Positions 54,192-64,000 of a stretch of DNA of 64,000 nt are shown piece after piece. The translations under genes and the position numbers were made by a program. The notes under the pieces are model-generated. The model did not search any database, had not been told where the DNA came from, and saw only the letters and a list, made by a program, of their open reading frames with translations. This stretch comes from Bursaphelenchus xylophilus (lineage: Eukaryota; Nematoda; Chromadorea; Rhabditida; Aphelenchoididae), in contig CAJFCV020000002.1 in NCBI GenBank assembly GCA_904066235.2, positions 1,736,001 to 1,800,000 of the forward strand. The letters are read 5' to 3'. The first letter of the stretch is position 1. Each line of letters opens with the position of its first letter.

Positions 54192-57100
54192 ATGGCTCAT
54201 CAAATGCTGATTGCGCTGTTTATGTGTTTCATTTGCTCTGCGCTCTTTGGATCCATGTTCGTTCCGATGAAACGGTACAATCCGGGGGATGGTGAGTCAT
54301 CATAATAATTTCTCCTCAATTCATACTTGTATTCTTATTGTGGTTGCTGCGGTAGGTATTCTAATTGCGTAGCGCTTGTCAGAGGTCGACTAGGACTTGG
54401 CAGAAGATTGAGAGTGAGTCGGCGGAGGCTCGTCTCTTTGCGTCAAGCTTTCGCTGATTTCTTCGTTAGGTTTACAGCTAGAGTTAGCCGAATCTCCACC
54501 AAGCCGTGGCCAACAATCCATTTTTTTGTTAATAATCTTGCTACACAACATAAAAGCGAACGGACTTATTGACGAGGGTAATAGTTCCTCTTGGCCTGAA
54601 CTTCATAACAGAGGAGAAACTCACAACCAGAGGTACAGAAATTTGTAAGCAAAGAAACCTGCCTATGGTTCGCATATTTAGACGTTTCAAAACCAAAATT
54701 TTAGGCTTAAGCGAAGCTCTATACAACAAAGCCCTTTTATGGATAGACAATATCTTTTTTAGTCCTTTGCAATTTGTAATACAGAAGTCACGCTGCACGT
54801 GGGCTCAAATTCTAAATCGGAATTGTAGGATTATGAAAGAGCAATGTATGATTCATGGGCGTAGCTTGAGAATAGGGCTAAAGGGGGAAGTTTTTTTGAC
54901 CACAGGCCGACACTACCTGTTAATTTTTTCCGCATTTATTATATTTGCCTTGGTCCCCTTCCCTATTTTTATTTCTACTATACAATGCTGACCTCTTCCT
55001 CTGTCTTTCACGCCTTTACCTCGACATTTCACATTTTCCGTTGCAGGTCTCTTCGCCCAATGGCTGATGTGTTCGGCAATCTGGTTTGTCGGCTTCGGCG
55101 TCTTTCTCTACACGGGCTATCAGGATTTCTACCCATTTGCAATGCTCGGCGGCTTCTCTTGGTGCTTGGGCAATCTGATCACCGTCCCAATCATCACTGA
55201 ACTTGGGCTCGGACTGTCCCTGCTGCTCTTCAGTGTTATGAACACGACCACGTGTTTCTTGGTCAGCACTTTCGGATTGTTGGGAACACACGCCAGACCG
55301 GCTGATTATATGTGGCTAAACGTCACCGGATTGGTCTTGGTGGCTGCTGGGTAAGAGATTTCTGAATAAAACATATGTAGATCGTGGAATCCTCTTATGC
55401 TTATGTTGCAGTGGAGTTTTGACCTCGTTTGTCAAACCTCGCCCGGCCGTGGTGCGTGCAAGTGGGACTCAAGTCGAGGAGGTTTCAAGGAAGGACAGGA
55501 AGAGCACGATCAATGTAAGCCGACTTATATAAAAAATTTCCCAGCCAGTCTAGTGACAAAAATATCACAGCAAAATATGTCTTCATGCAGAGCTGGTGTG
55601 TTGTATGATCCCAGGCAAAAAATTGGCCATATCTTTTGCCATTTCGAATGAAAAAAATGATTTCTGTGGAAATGTTACTCCCCACCAAAGCATAGGGAAA
55701 AAACTTTTTATTCTTGTCAATTCGAAAAATATCACATTTTCCAAATTTTTGAGGGCTATCTCAGTTGTAAAATTTTCCAAATGTTCCGGCGTTTCAAGAT
55801 TTTCCCGGGTCAAGTCCAGGGTTCGGAATGCTGGGACGGTCCCGTTTGCAGTCATGCCTAGTCCTACTTCGATTTTCAAGAATTTGAAGCCTCGTTTCTT
55901 CTCTCAAAGCCGAAATATAAAGCTTCGGATAAGAACTCCTCAAAAAATCTGGGTGTCGAACCTGCACAAATCTCTGTCATGAAGCTAAACTTCATTTTCA
56001 GATTGAAAAATCCTTCGACACCCTGTCAACTCAGAGCGACATTGTTGAGATTGTTGACCAACCAGACACATCAAGATCAGCTTTCCGCCGGAAAATGTAA
56101 GCCCATCTTGCTATAGCTAGGGTTTTATTTTGCATATTTTACCTTACTTCATTTTTTCAGCGCTTTCCTCGGAGCGTTTATCGCTGGTATTCTGTATGGC
56201 CTAAATATGGTTCCGATTGTGTTCATCCAGGACAATGAGGACTTGTTTGACAACGTGAAAGCTGGTGGAATGCCCTATGTTTTCTCTCAATTTTGCGGTG
56301 TCTATTTGACTTCAACTGTTGCCTTCATCGGATACGGACTTTTTAAGTGAGCCTTTTGTTTGTTCCCATCAGCTTGCCGCCATGATATACCTCTTTTTCA
56401 TAGCTAAATTTGCAATTTTCCAGGAAGAACAAGCCCTTGATCAACCCGGAAGTCGCCCTTCCCTCTCTTCTCTGCGGGTTGATGTGGGGTGTAGGGCAGA
56501 CCATGTCCATCATCACCACGGAGGCTCTTTCTCAAGGGATCAGTGGCCCGATTACAGCGATGGTACCAGGTTGTGTTGCCACTGTTTGGAGTTTACTGTA
56601 CTTCAAGGAAATTGAGGTAGGCTGGAAGGAAAGATTGTCGTTTAGGGATGCCAAAATTGTGACATCATATACAGGGTGATTCAAAAAAAATGGACACCTT
56701 TCTTTCTTCGATTTCTCTTGGCTTTGAACGTTTCTCGGAAAAAGATACGCATGGCATAAAACTACTACGTTATGTGTACATATTCATTGCAAAAATTGTT
56801 CACTAGCTGCAAAAGTTGCCGACATATGGTTGCTTAAAAATTTCCGGGTCAGCGCACCCGTTCCCGCGGCGAAATTTGCAAAGTTTTCGCTCCTAAATGT
56901 CTGAAGGGTGTAACAGAGACGTTCTGATCGGTCTGAGCGAAACACAGACGCCTATTCTCTAGGACCTTTTAAGGATTTAATCCAGGTCTTTCAGACAACG
57001 AAAAATCAGAGGCCAAAAGTTAGACAACCAGCGAGAGAAAATCAACGCTCATTTGGGCGCTTTTTGAAAAACTTAGCTCTGCCGAACGTGGGAAAAGTTT

Positions 57101-58644
57101 TAGGACCAATTCCATTTGTACCACGTTTACCGCTCTATTGTGAGTATATTAAACGCATTTTAAACAATAGTAACCTTCAGTTGGCAAAACTGCAAGCAAA
57201 ATTTCGACTTTTTTGACTTTTTGATGGGTCATCGCAATGATACTTGGATTCTGATGGCTAGGTTTGTTCAAATTAACAGGGACCAATTTAAAATTGAAGA
57301 ACGGACTTATATCACTATCGTATAAATGCAACTTGTCATAGTTGTGCGGCTTGTTGAAGAAAGCCAACAAAAAAGTAAAATTTTTCTGGTCAAAAAATAT
57401 CGGCGTCTCTGGGTATAGCCGGCTAAACTTTTATAAGCCCAGTGCATGGATAATGCTAGCTACAGTCAAATCAACTGCTGAATCATGTAAAGCAATGTTA
57501 AATGTCTTACAGAAATCTCTTTTTGCCGTTAATAGCACAAGCCAGGCCGCCCTGCTAAGTTTTGAAACCCGATCGTCCCAAAAATCCAGAACTATCTGGA
57601 TGGGTCTCTTGTGGATCACGTTGCGCACTGCTGGAGCGTTATTAATAGAATAATGTCAGCGTTTTCGCTTCTCGAGATTCCCCTTAGTATCTTAATAAAC
57701 AGTCAACACGCAGTTTTTAGCTGGCTGAAAGAATTCAGCCCGTTAAAGATTTTTGGACCTGCAAAATTTTTGGAAAATTTGGTCAGAATATGGGCTGACC
57801 TAGTATTTTGGCTCGTACAAGCCGTACAGCAAAACTATTTTAAAAATTGAAATAGGTGTCATGAAGCAGGATCGTTGACGATTTTAAGACTATTTTTCTT
57901 TCCACCGACTACGGTATTCGTGGTGGGATACACCAACTTCAAAAGTTGTCCATTTTTTTTGAATCACCCTGTATACAGTGGCGGACCTGATCCAGTGGCA
58001 AAAAACGTACCATTTTGCATCCAGGAAGTATCAAAAAATGTGGCAAAATACCTCCCTCTCCAAGCGAAAAAATTTCAAAAACGCGGCCGCTATCTTTGTG
58101 AGGAAAAGGGCGCGCTCTTCAAAACGAAGTTTTTTCACTTGGAGAGGGAAGCATTTTGCCGCATTTTCTGATACTTCCCGGATGCAAAATGGCAAATCTT
58201 TTGCCACAGGATCAGGTCCGTCACTGGATATTAAAAAACTTCAAAAGCGAACTAAAAAATTGAGGAATAACATAATAAACAGAGTCTGCGGAATCTAAAA
58301 AACGGCCTGCCGGGAAAATAATGAGCTTGCTGTCGGACCGAAAATCGCATCGCTTCCGAGAAAATGGATTGTCTTCCGAGTAAACCAAATTAATTTTCTT
58401 TTCAGCGACCTTGCGCCCATTATTTTACCTACAGACTGATAACTATCACACCTGCATATTATTTATGTGCTAACTTTTCATCAAAACTGAAATTTTTTTT
58501 GTGTCAAACTGCAAAGCTTATGAAAAAACTTCCGCAAATCATTTCCCATTCTTTTTGCAGACCGGCAAGAACCTGTACGTTCTGTGGACTTCAATCGGCC
58601 TGACCATGACCGGCGCGATTTGCATCGGATTAAGTCGAATGTAG
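54192..58644 (+). CDS. TMEM144-like multi-pass membrane protein (putative carbohydrate transporter)
   Basis: Exons 54192-54291, 55047-55350, 55412-55514, 56002-56096, 56161-56346, 56424-56616, 58561-58644; 354 aa, the family's usual length. It follows human TMEM144: GSMFVPMKRYNPGDG (human GSNFVPLKKFDTGDG), the FAMLGG-x-W-x-x-GN stretch, then TVPII-x-x-x-GLGL. The second half repeats the fold (YGLNMVPIVFIQD). About ten membrane helices; the central hydrophilic loop is encoded by exons 3 and 4. The family is related to drug/metabolite and sugar transporters; its substrate is not established. Intron 6 (1.9 kb) holds a mariner-like element and M1 and M3 MITEs. AATAAA at 58773. The next gene starts about 75 bases after that signal. 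Confidence 0.88.
54292..55046 (+). other. Intron 1 of the TMEM144-like gene, with an unexplained long open frame
   Basis: A frame of 140 codons (54569-54991) without an ATG start occupies most of this intron. It has no recognisable domain, and its splice context does not fit inclusion. Recorded only because of its length. Confidence 0.3.
56672..57971. mobile_element. Mariner-like element in TMEM144-like intron 6
   Basis: CAGGGTGATTCAAAAAAAAT to TTTTTTTTGAATCACCCTG inverted ends, TA on both sides (56670-56671, 57972-57973), 1300 bp: the Tc1/mariner signature and about full length for a mariner. Only short broken frames remain, so it is dead. Confidence 0.8.
57976..58226. mobile_element. MITE M1 next to the mariner-like element
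   Basis: CAGTGGCGGACCTGATCC to GGTCCGTCACTG, 251 bp. It starts directly after the TATA formed by the mariner's right target site. Confidence 0.85.
58304..58440. mobile_element. MITE M3 in TMEM144-like intron 6
   Basis: GGCCTGCCGGGAAAATAATG to CATTATTTTACCTACAGACTGA, with the CGAAAATCGCATCGC interior. Confidence 0.75.
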
Positions 58645-58852
58645 AAGAGTCGAAATGCGTTCGACAATGAATGCGGAACAACCATGATCTCACAGTTGCC
58701 TATCGCAGAGGAGAAGCTATACTTTATACAAAATTTGTAAAAAATTTTCGTCTAATATGTTGATATAGGTAAAATAAAATAAACGATACGCCAACAAACC
58801 ACTAGACGACACTTCCTCTTCCCTCGGCATTCTATTCCTGAGCCGCGATAAG

Positions 58853-61800
58853 ATGGATAAACATCTGCCGACGCGAATTTTTCCTGCCTTCTGCGCACCT
58901 GAAGTTGAAAGGGCTTTGCGGGAAATGTCGGAAGCTTGGAAGTCGCACAAAAATAAACGGCTGTTTGTTGGCTTGGGCGTCACCGCAACGATTGCATTGT
59001 TTGTGACGTCGCAACTACTAATAAATGACAATGTTCCGTTGAATTGGATTCACAATCGGATCAAAGATGTGGTTCAAAAAGACGAGCCGATTGACATGTT
59101 CGTGGCGACCGCCCATGCCGCGAACTTCGAACAGTAAGTTAAATACTGCACCTCGGTTGCTCGCAGCCCTCCTCCAATTGGTCTAAAACCGCCTTTTGTA
59201 AACAACTTGCAAAGATCAAAGTGAAAAACGACCTCTGCTCATATCTTTGCAAGTTTTGCATTAAATAACCAACTTTTTTGCAGAAACGCTGCCCTCACCG
59301 TGAGAGATCGCTGAATTTTTTTTTTGCTATAAACAACAGAAAATTTCATATTCTAGCTAGTCTTCAGGCAAAAAATAGTTTGATTGTTCTTGCGAAGCAC
59401 AAGCAAATCTCGAATTTCTGTCAAGAAACTGTCCAAATTTTCCAAGTTTTATTAAAGACTTAGTGTTGACGGACACGATCCAGTGACAAAAAAACTTACC
59501 ATTTTGTATCCGGGAAGCATCGAAAATGTGGCAAAATACTTCCCTCTCCAAGTGAAAAAACTTCGTTTTGAAGGGCGCGCTTTTGAAATCAGAGTATTTA
59601 CACCTGGACAGGGAAGCATTTTACCACATTTTTGATACTTCCCGGGTGCAAAATTTTACGCTTTTTGCCACTGGATCAGGTCCTTCACTGTAAATATTAT
59701 TTATCAAAAAATTTTATTACACTGTAGATTCTTTCCTGGAGAGAAAAAAAGCCCTGCTTCTGCACATAAACCCTATTTGCAGCTCCCCTCATCTCCACAC
59801 TGTATATCTCAATACCATGGTTGGCGATACCGCTAACAGTGAAGAGAAACGCAGGGATCGCATGAAATTCAAGTGTATAAGTGATGGAGATGAAGTTGTT
59901 GATTCCCTTCTTCATGGGATTGATGGTGGAGGAGGCTGCTCCTGGAAGAACTACTACTTTGTGTGCCAATTCCAAAGGCCAGTTCAGAGCGTCAGACTGG
60001 TGGATGACAGCGGATTTGGCCCGGAGGTTTGCGTTTTTGGATCTTGTACCATAATTGCGAATTTCAAGGCGTATTTTAATGCATTTTCCCATTTCAGCTC
60101 GCAGTGAAACAGCCAATCTCCGGTAAAATTCCACTGGTTGTTTGTCTCTCCCGAACCTTTTACTACGAAAATTGGCAAGTAATGTTGACCGTTCTGGAGA
60201 TGTACAAAGCGATGGGAGTCTCCGAATTCTCCATTCATATCATCAACATTGTCAAAGAGGTCTATGACATACTAAAACTGTATCAAAACGAAATCAACTT
60301 AAAAATCCATCCTGGATATTTGACCCCAAAGATTTTGGGAAGGCCAGAGAATCCGAATTTCGAAACCGAAGCGATCAATCAAATCGTCGCCTACAACGAT
60401 TGCTTTTACAGCTATCGAGAGGCCGCTGAATTTCTAATTTTCTCGGATTTGGATGACTTAATCACGCCGGAGAATGGAGATCTGCTGGCGAAGGCACAGC
60501 AGTTACTGCAACAATTTCCGACAGCTTCTTCGTTTGAGTTCCCGTGGACGATTAGTAAATTTGGAGGAGGTAGGTGAAAAAAATGAGAGCTGTCAAGACT
60601 TGGATAGTCGAGGTCTAATGAGGCCCCTAACTTGCCCTCTACTCCTAGTATCAACTACTTGCGCTCTTTATTTTCCGAACAGACTGATATTGGTTGGGGG
60701 TGATATTTGGGACTTTGTTGGGGGCAATATCTTGCCCCAATAAAGCTAGTCATAACCGGGGAACACTTTATCATCACTTTTATTTACTATTTTCAACGTT
60801 GTTTTCAGCCCAAAATCCCAGCGCCTTCTCAATCCCCCGTCTCTTCAGCGGCCTAGAAGTTCTGCACATTGAAAACTACGGGAAATCGATTATTGTCCCT
60901 AAAAGAATTTGTAATGCCATCATTCATAACGCTGTTGGCGAGTCGGCTCGAGTAAAAGGCTATGAGCATAAGAACGTCTCGTTTACCGAAGGCCACGGCC
61001 GAACCTTGCATATCAGGGAAATGGTCATGAAGGATTTCAATGGAAGTGTTGCGGACGATAAGAGTGTTGATAAAGTCGATCGAAAATTTGTTAATATCGA
61101 AGCGATGGAGAGAGCGGAGAGGGCACTGAGGCAGAGAATTGACGGAAAATTAAACAAAGTAAGTGTTTTACGAACAAAATGTATCCTTTTGTAATATTTA
61201 TGGTAATATTGTACAGGGTGTTTCAAGCAATTTTCTAAAAATGTTTTGCTTATATCTTTATGCTCTTTGAAGCTATCCAAGAAGTTTAAGTCATATATAA
61301 AATTCGAAGTCGTGCGTTTTTATAATAGAATATCCAAAAGAATTTTTTTCTTATCTCGGCGGAGGGACCCTTTTTTGGCGGAGACATTTAATGTCTTTTT
61401 TGAAAATTATGCCTTGTTGCAACGCCTATACTTCTCTACTACGGATGAAGTTTGAGTTGTCACATCTGGTAGGACGTAATATTTTAATTTCGGAAGCTTG
61501 GCGGATGTTTCACACATCGGCGAAGGCTCGACGGAAACTTTTTCACTGGCGGAAGCCGTTTTGGGGACTTGGCTTTGCAGATAGGATCGCTGGAGTGACT
61601 TCGGCGGCATGCACTGTGCAAAAACAAAAATTCTCTTTGTACCGTGCAATTGGCTTTTTCTGGCAATGATACCCTGACAGTCTCCGCACAATGCAAGCCG
61701 CAAAAACTATTGCAGCGACTTTGCGAAGGAACTAGTAGTCTTTTTCATGTTACAAAATCATTGTACCTTGCAATGATTTTTTTTGCAGGCCTTTCAAACC

Positions 61801-62058
61801 CTTCCCTCCAACCTCTTCTTCACCCCGCTCTTCCGCAATTGCTACAAGGACATGATCCTGGATAAGCGGCAATGCTCAAGCCTGAGTTTCTGCAAAATCA
61901 CAACCGAGAATCGACCGCAATGCGCAGCGGTTGCATCCGATTATAAGGGCTATATCAATGGGAAGCTCAACTTCTACGTTCAACACAATTTGAGGATAGT
62001 CGAGGACAGTAATTGCGAATTGCAGCTGGCCAATCCGGTGATTATTGAACGACGCTAG
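58853..62058 (+). CDS. GT92 (DUF23) family glycosyltransferase 1
   Basis: Exons 58853-59133, 59783-60026, 60098-60569, 60809-61158, 61789-62058; 538 aa. Type II Golgi-type protein: short cytoplasmic part, membrane segment about 37-57, then the lumenal domain. Family features: VCQFQ and an IPLVVCLSRTFY-like strand, MYKAMGVSEFSIHI, and the metal-binding DLDD motif (292-295, in IFSDLDDLITP) that corresponds to the D-x-D/E motif of GT92. Worm GT92 members include galactosyltransferases acting on core fucose; the substrate here is unknown. The donor of exon 2 (GAG|GTTTGC) is weak and the junction is inferred from frame and from the family. Introns carry M1 and M2 relics. AATAAA at 62109. The start lies 208 bases after the TMEM144-like stop. 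Confidence 0.85.
59462..59690. mobile_element. MITE M1 in GT92 gene 1 intron 1
   Basis: TGACGGACACGATCCAGTGA to GGATCAGGTCCTTCACTG; the left tip is mutated. Confidence 0.8.
61211..61736. repeat. Transposon relics in GT92 gene 1 intron 4
   Basis: 61213 onward has TACAGGGTGTTTCAAGCAAT, a mariner-type end without a partner. 61578-61736 carries GGATCGCTGGAGTGACTTCG, a GCATGCACTGTGC palindrome and CTTTGCGAAGGAACTAGTAG: an M2 copy with an eroded left end. Confidence 0.6.
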
Positions 62059-62114
62059 GAGGATGTAAAGGTTATAAAGATTAATTGAATGTTGTGTACA
62101 TAGATTGGAATAAA

Positions 62115-62932
62115 GCTTTAGAAAAAGTTCAAGGCTTTTCGTCAGAAAGTTGACCAAAATTCGGCATCCATTTTCGAGTGTCCGATTTTTATAACAAGGG
62201 CAAGTGAAGTTCTTTGTTGCGAGTGTTGGGTATTACAAGGTTGCCGTCAGACACGCCAATAAAAGTTAGAAAAAATGGCTGCATCAACAAATCTCAAAAG
62301 GTGGAAACAGGCATGATACTTTCTAGGCTAAAATTCATAATGAACTCTAATTTTTTTGGGCAAGTTTTGACCTAAAAATCAAATATGTACACATAACACG
62401 TCTAAAAGTATGACCCCTCCGTTTTTTGGATTTTATACAGCTTGGAAGACAACTTTACAATTTATGTTCACAACATTTGAAAGAACGTTAAAAACGCTAT
62501 CTAACGGTATACACATCGTATAGCAAGGCCTTATATAACGGTTTTTATAAAGCTTCAAAGACGACCAACTTCATCTCAAGAAAATGTCACTTGCGGGAGA
62601 CTTCATTCTTCGCGTGTAATGTGAGATAAAGCGCAAGTAATGCATCAAACGCTTACAGAAGCTTGCATGTGTGTTGCATGCAGGCCAAATTTCAAGAAGT
62701 TTGAGAAGCCTTGTTTGGTTTGTATATCTTATAAAATAATACACCGCCGCCTATATTGATTTCTGATTTCTCCATAAATCTCCCGAGTAATGAGTTATTG
62801 GTCTGGAGCTTTAGATATGATCGCCAACGCAAAACCACCTTCACCGGCGGCGGATAACATCTGCCTCTAGACTCTCGTTGGAGTTTCAAAGAGTTTACCT
62901 TACCCAATTACCACTACTTTCACTTTTCCCGA
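62115..62932. other. Spacer between the two GT92 genes
   Basis: About 820 bases, AT-rich, no gene recognised. Presumed promoter of the second GT92 gene. Confidence 0.45.
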
Positions 62933-64000
62933 ATGTTATTTAGGGTCTCGACGCTTCAGAAACACACCAAACATGGAGCTGTTCTGGTGGTCGCTGGGAT
63001 TGTTTTGCTCTGTCTGGTAAGAAGGCATCTACAAATTTGGTTATTTATTGTGTGAAATTTTAGGTCTCCCTTCAAATGTGGATCCTAGACAACGAAGTTG
63101 AGCAACAGAGGAATCCGATTGATGTTTTTGTGGCTTCAGTCCATGCCGCCAATTTTAATAAGTAAGGGATTACTAGGTCAGTGGCGAAATGATCATACCG
63201 TCTAAGGAAGATGTATCTTCCCATGGCGTCGTGACTCTTGCGGGCGATCACCACCATTTACCGATTAGAATTACGATTTTTTTCCGCAATCAATAGGGTT
63301 TGCTGAATTTTGAACTCTATTGATGCAAAACATGTTTTTCTATTTATATCAGTCTGTTGGGAAAATAGTGACGGATCGTTGCAGCAAAATATTTCTCTTC
63401 ATCGAAAAAGGGGTCCATTGGCGCGCCAATTTGCAACGTGTTAGAAATTTACTTGCCCTTTTTCAACGTCAGCTCTATCGAAAACCCCGAATGAACCCGG
63501 CATTTATTTCTTGATGATTTTCAACTGAAAAACACTGGGTTTTCGGGGCAGAAATGCCCCTACTTCAGAAGGTCGTAACGATCTCCGTTTGCAGTTTAAG
63601 ATGTTGATATTACATAGACTAAAGTTAATGTCGCTTAAAAATACATATTCCAAAAACGAAGCCTCTGCGCCACCTCCGCCGGAAGTTATAGCCTCCGACT
63701 TTCCTTCACGTTTCTCGAAAGACCCTGTATTTTATTGACGTGTAGTTTAGCGATTACACATATTCGGAGAATTGTGCTTTAATCTCTGGCAGATTGCATT
63801 ACAATTCTTTAAAAAAAAAAGCCTTTTGGATCTTCTATAAAATAAAAATTCTGCTTTAGTCTCTTGCGGCCCTACGCCGTGTTTCTCAACACAATGCTGC
63901 CGGATACACCCCGCTACGAGTGGAGACGACGTCAGCAGCTGAGCTTCAGATGTGTCAGCGATAAGAATGAAGTGGCTGATGCAGAATACCGAGACTCTGA
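62933..64000 (+). CDS. GT92 (DUF23) family glycosyltransferase 2, 5' part
   Basis: Exons 62933-63016, 63064-63161 and 63860 to beyond the window end; 107 codons visible. Membrane segment HGAVLVVAGIVLLCLVSL, then a stem ending PIDVFVASVHAANF, which parallels PIDMFVATAHAANF of gene 1. Exon 3 continues VFLNTMLPDTPR and FRCVSDKNEV, parallel to VYLNTMVGDT and FKCISDGDEV in gene 1. The phase 2 intron after HAANF is at the same place in both, so they are tandem duplicates. The start is the in-frame ATG in GAATGTTATTTAGGG; another ATG at 62974 is out of frame. Confidence 0.8.
63348..63397. mobile_element. MITE M3, variant subtype, left end only
   Basis: ATCAGTCTGTTGGGAAAATA followed by GACGGATCGTTGCAGCAAAA, as in the subtype at 47725-47877. 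No right end found in this intron. Confidence 0.6.

Overview
The window is nuclear DNA of a nematode. Genes are split by many GT-AG introns with T-rich acceptors ending TTTCAG. Several start codons lie 0-15 bases after such an acceptor, as expected for spliced-leader trans-splicing. The gene content is also worm-like: GT92/DUF23 glycosyltransferases, an M13 (neprilysin-like) protein, a worm-type CK1 kinase, and small secreted and Ly6-like proteins. Introns and spacers are loaded with short inverted-repeat transposons. I cannot name the species.

Layout. (1) 0.5-12.6 kb, + strand: a tandem array of one secreted-protein family that I do not recognise. There are five intact three-exon genes, one copy with a frameshift and two relics of exon 1. 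The copies share a TATA-type core promoter about 45-55 bases before the ATG. (2) 12.9-25.9 kb: housekeeping RNA and organelle genes. These are the spliceosomal helicase BRR2 (minus, 19 exons, 2136 aa), BLOC-1 subunit 1 (plus, head-to-head with BRR2) and PYM, the exon-junction-complex recycling factor (minus), with a tRNA-Pro(UGG) on the opposite strand of a PYM intron. (3) 26.6-29.7 kb: a CK1-family kinase (plus). (4) 29.8-36 kb, minus: a two-domain Ly6/uPAR-like protein with a GPI-type tail, a secreted protein with three copies of a four-cysteine module, and a BED zinc-finger protein. (5) 36.3-38.4 kb: a mariner-type element interrupted by a large foldback element. (6) 41-45.7 kb, minus: a membrane-anchored M13-like protein that stops before the zinc-binding motif. 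(7) 45.7-54 kb: a repeat-rich region with two paralogous small secreted proteins carrying a Lys-Arg cleavage site. (8) 54.2-64 kb, plus: a TMEM144-like membrane protein, a GT92 glycosyltransferase close behind it, and the start of a second GT92 gene cut by the window end.

Repeats. Three MITE families recur. M1 has CAGTGGCGGACC ends, TA target sites and about a dozen copies, mostly in introns. M2 has ACTAGTCCTTCG-like ends and is packed with GCACTGTGC palindromes. M3 has ATCAGTCTGTCGG ends and is about 150 bp. Other elements include a hAT-like MITE, PIF/Harbinger-like elements with TTA target sites, and mariner-like elements with CAGGGTG ends. Several are nested, which gives an insertion order.

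Exon coordinates were read by hand from splice consensus, reading-frame continuity and, where a family was recognised, recalled family sequence. No search or alignment program was run.
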